The position numbers and the translations under genes were made by a program. DNA of 64,000 nucleotides from Gammaproteobacteria bacterium (lineage in GTDB: Bacteria > Pseudomonadota > Gammaproteobacteria > Pseudomonadales > IMCC2047): assembly GCA_021773395.1 (NCBI GenBank), contig JAJFKB010000002.1, forward strand, positions 372,001 through 436,000, read 5' to 3'. The notes beneath the pieces were generated by a model that was given only the letters and a program-made list of their open reading frames with translations, did no database searches and was not told where the DNA came from. Numbering within the stretch: position 1 is the stretch's first letter; the number at the start of each line of letters is the position of its first letter. This document shows positions 63,016-64,000 of the stretch, piece after piece.

Positions 63016-63349
63016 AAGGCGGCATATCTCACAGTGGATAAGCTACTATCGTCCTACTCGCGCCAGTTCTAATCCATATTCTTTCTTTCCGTTCAGAATA
63101 AAACTTTTTAAGAATCAACATAGTATCTGATAAGAACATGCCTTTCGTGCCCACGTTTTTATAGTAATAACCGCCTGCCATTCATCAAACCCATGTCTCG
63201 AAACCTAGGTGCTAACACCTTGTTTTATAAATCTTTCTTCCATTTCTGAAAAGTTTCTCAACGTTATTTTTCTTCGTTGTCAATAGTATGGAATTGCTAC
63301 CGAACAACATGGACTGACCAACCGTCAGGGAACGATGGAGTTACGATTT
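63016..63349. other. Intergenic region between two divergent ICE-type genes
   Basis: The 334 nt separate a minus-strand membrane protein gene from a plus-strand gene and so should contain both promoters. The sequence is AT-rich. I see no long repeat and no gene. Confidence 0.35.
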
Positions 63350-63886
63350 ATGGCTAATTTTGAGGATAAGATGTGTCGCTCTGCAGCTAAAACATTGATG
63401 TCATCCCTAGAGTCTCTTCACTCTATTCATTTTGAAACGCAAAAGATTTCCGATGAACTACTCACCACGCTATCCAAACTCAATCTCACCGAACAAAAAT
63501 CGCTTATAAACCGCGCTCGCTACTTTCTCAAAGTGGGCGTAGATGAAAAAGCACTGACAAGACAGCTAAAAGAGTTGGAAGACAAACGCGAAGAGCGTGA
63601 GTTAGAAGATATTTATCTTTTTCATGGCGCACCATTGGTTCTTATGCGTCGGCTATTCGGCATGCATGCTTCTGAGTTTTCCCGTCGCAGAAATATTCTT
63701 AATATTCGAGGCGCAGGCAGCGGCAGACCTCCTTTATGTGATGAAGAGACCGACCATTTGGTCTGGAAGACCTGGTTACACCACAAGCAACTGGATGAAC
63801 GCGAGCGTTTTCTAAAAATAGCAGACGAGACCAGCCTCGATCTTCATCTCATCTGGAGCGCTTTACGCGATTATATTGATACCTGA
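63350..63886 (+). CDS. DUF2857-like regulator-type protein of integrative elements
   Basis: A 178-residue protein from ATG 63350 (MANFEDKMCRSAAKTLMSSL), with GGAG nine bases upstream; the codon at 63335 has a poorer site. The body, LFHGAPLVLMRRLFGMHASE, FSRRRNILNIRGAGSGRPPL and CDEETDHLVWKTWL, fits DUF2857 proteins found in ICE backbones (STY4528-type modules) near parA and replication genes. It is predicted to be cytoplasmic and DNA-associated. Its presence suggests that the copper block is ICE cargo. Confidence 0.65.
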   Translation: MANFEDKMCRSAAKTLMSSLESLHSIHFETQKISDELLTTLSKLNLTEQKSLINRARYFLKVGVDEKALTRQLKELEDKREERELEDIYLFHGAPLVLMRRLFGMHASEFSRRRNILNIRGAGSGRPPLCDEETDHLVWKTWLHHKQLDERERFLKIADETSLDLHLIWSALRDYIDT

Positions 63887-63982
63887 CCATCAAAAATGTC
63901 GCCCTAATACCTCTTTTCCATTGCTAAATACAGTATAATTAAACATCCCTAAATGGGCTCCAACCTTTAAGGAGAACAATGG

Positions 63983-64000
63983 ATGTTTACCAATAACTCT
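63983..64000 (+). CDS. Start of a gene cut by the window edge
   Basis: ATG at 63983 follows GGAG by 8 nt and opens a frame MFTNNS that runs off the right edge. An alternative ATG at 63979 meets a stop after five codons. Nothing can be said of the product; by position it should be the next ICE gene after the DUF2857 protein. Confidence 0.5.

Noticed and set aside
1-64000. CRISPR arrays, rRNA and complete tRNA genes
   Set aside because: No regularly spaced repeats, no rRNA-like sequence and no complete cloverleaf were seen on reading both strands; a covariance-model search was not possible.

Overview
The window looks like chromosome or island DNA of a hydrocarbon-degrading gammaproteobacterium. 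This rests on gene content: a GPo1-like alkane hydroxylase with two rubredoxins, DUF1302/DUF1329/MMPL genes, a paa operon, a Cop/Cus copper block and ICE-type genes. A marine lineage such as Spongiibacteraceae or Alcanivorax-like is a guess. Almost every gene is on the minus strand. Base composition is patchy: the first 7 kb and the IS66 copy are clearly richer in G+C than the rest.

Layout. 1-7.3 kb: the start of a ferric-reductase-like membrane protein, a decayed alcohol dehydrogenase, and an RND drug-efflux operon (adaptor, pump, outer-membrane factor) with a divergent MarR repressor and two well-formed operators. 7.3-9.3 kb: a scar of gene fragments, including part of a second copy of the large NTPase found at 33-38 kb fused to the tail of a LysR regulator. 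9.3-33.2 kb: a catabolic cluster read right to left: truncated paaA, paaBCDE, an EthD-like gene, a FeaR-like AraC regulator, an IS66 insertion with a perfect 8-bp target duplication, aldehyde dehydrogenase, styrene-oxide isomerase, YCF48-like protein, MMPL transporter, DUF1302, DUF1329, flavin monooxygenase, alkB, two rubredoxins, PQQ quinohemoprotein dehydrogenase and a frameshifted AraC gene. 33.3-40 kb: a three-gene operon that looks like phage defence: an Abi-family protein, an AlbA_2/Schlafen-domain protein and a 1440-residue NACHT-like NTPase ending in a PD-(D/E)XK-type nuclease motif. 40-42.4 kb: a 5'-truncated IS3 transposase and a dicarboxylate/amino-acid symporter. 42.4-61.9 kb: a copper/silver resistance block (CusABC-type efflux, MerR plus copper P-type ATPase, cupredoxin, two c-type cytochromes, CopA/CopB, DUF411 and several His/Met/Cys-rich secreted proteins). 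62-64 kb: ICE-type genes, suggesting that the copper block is cargo of an integrative element.

How it fits together. The isomerase and aldehyde dehydrogenase form the middle of a styrene-type pathway: epoxide to arylacetaldehyde to arylacetate. The paa genes would take phenylacetyl-CoA further. The usual flavin styrene monooxygenase StyAB is absent. The only oxygenases here are AlkB with its rubredoxins and a class-B-like flavoprotein, so an AlkB-type alkene epoxidation feeding an isomerase is the most interesting hypothesis. The window also shows damage to this pathway: paaA has lost its first half, IS66 sits just upstream of the aldehyde dehydrogenase, and one AraC gene is frameshifted. The cluster lies between two same-orientation copies of part of the NTPase gene, so it could have entered, or could leave, by homologous recombination.
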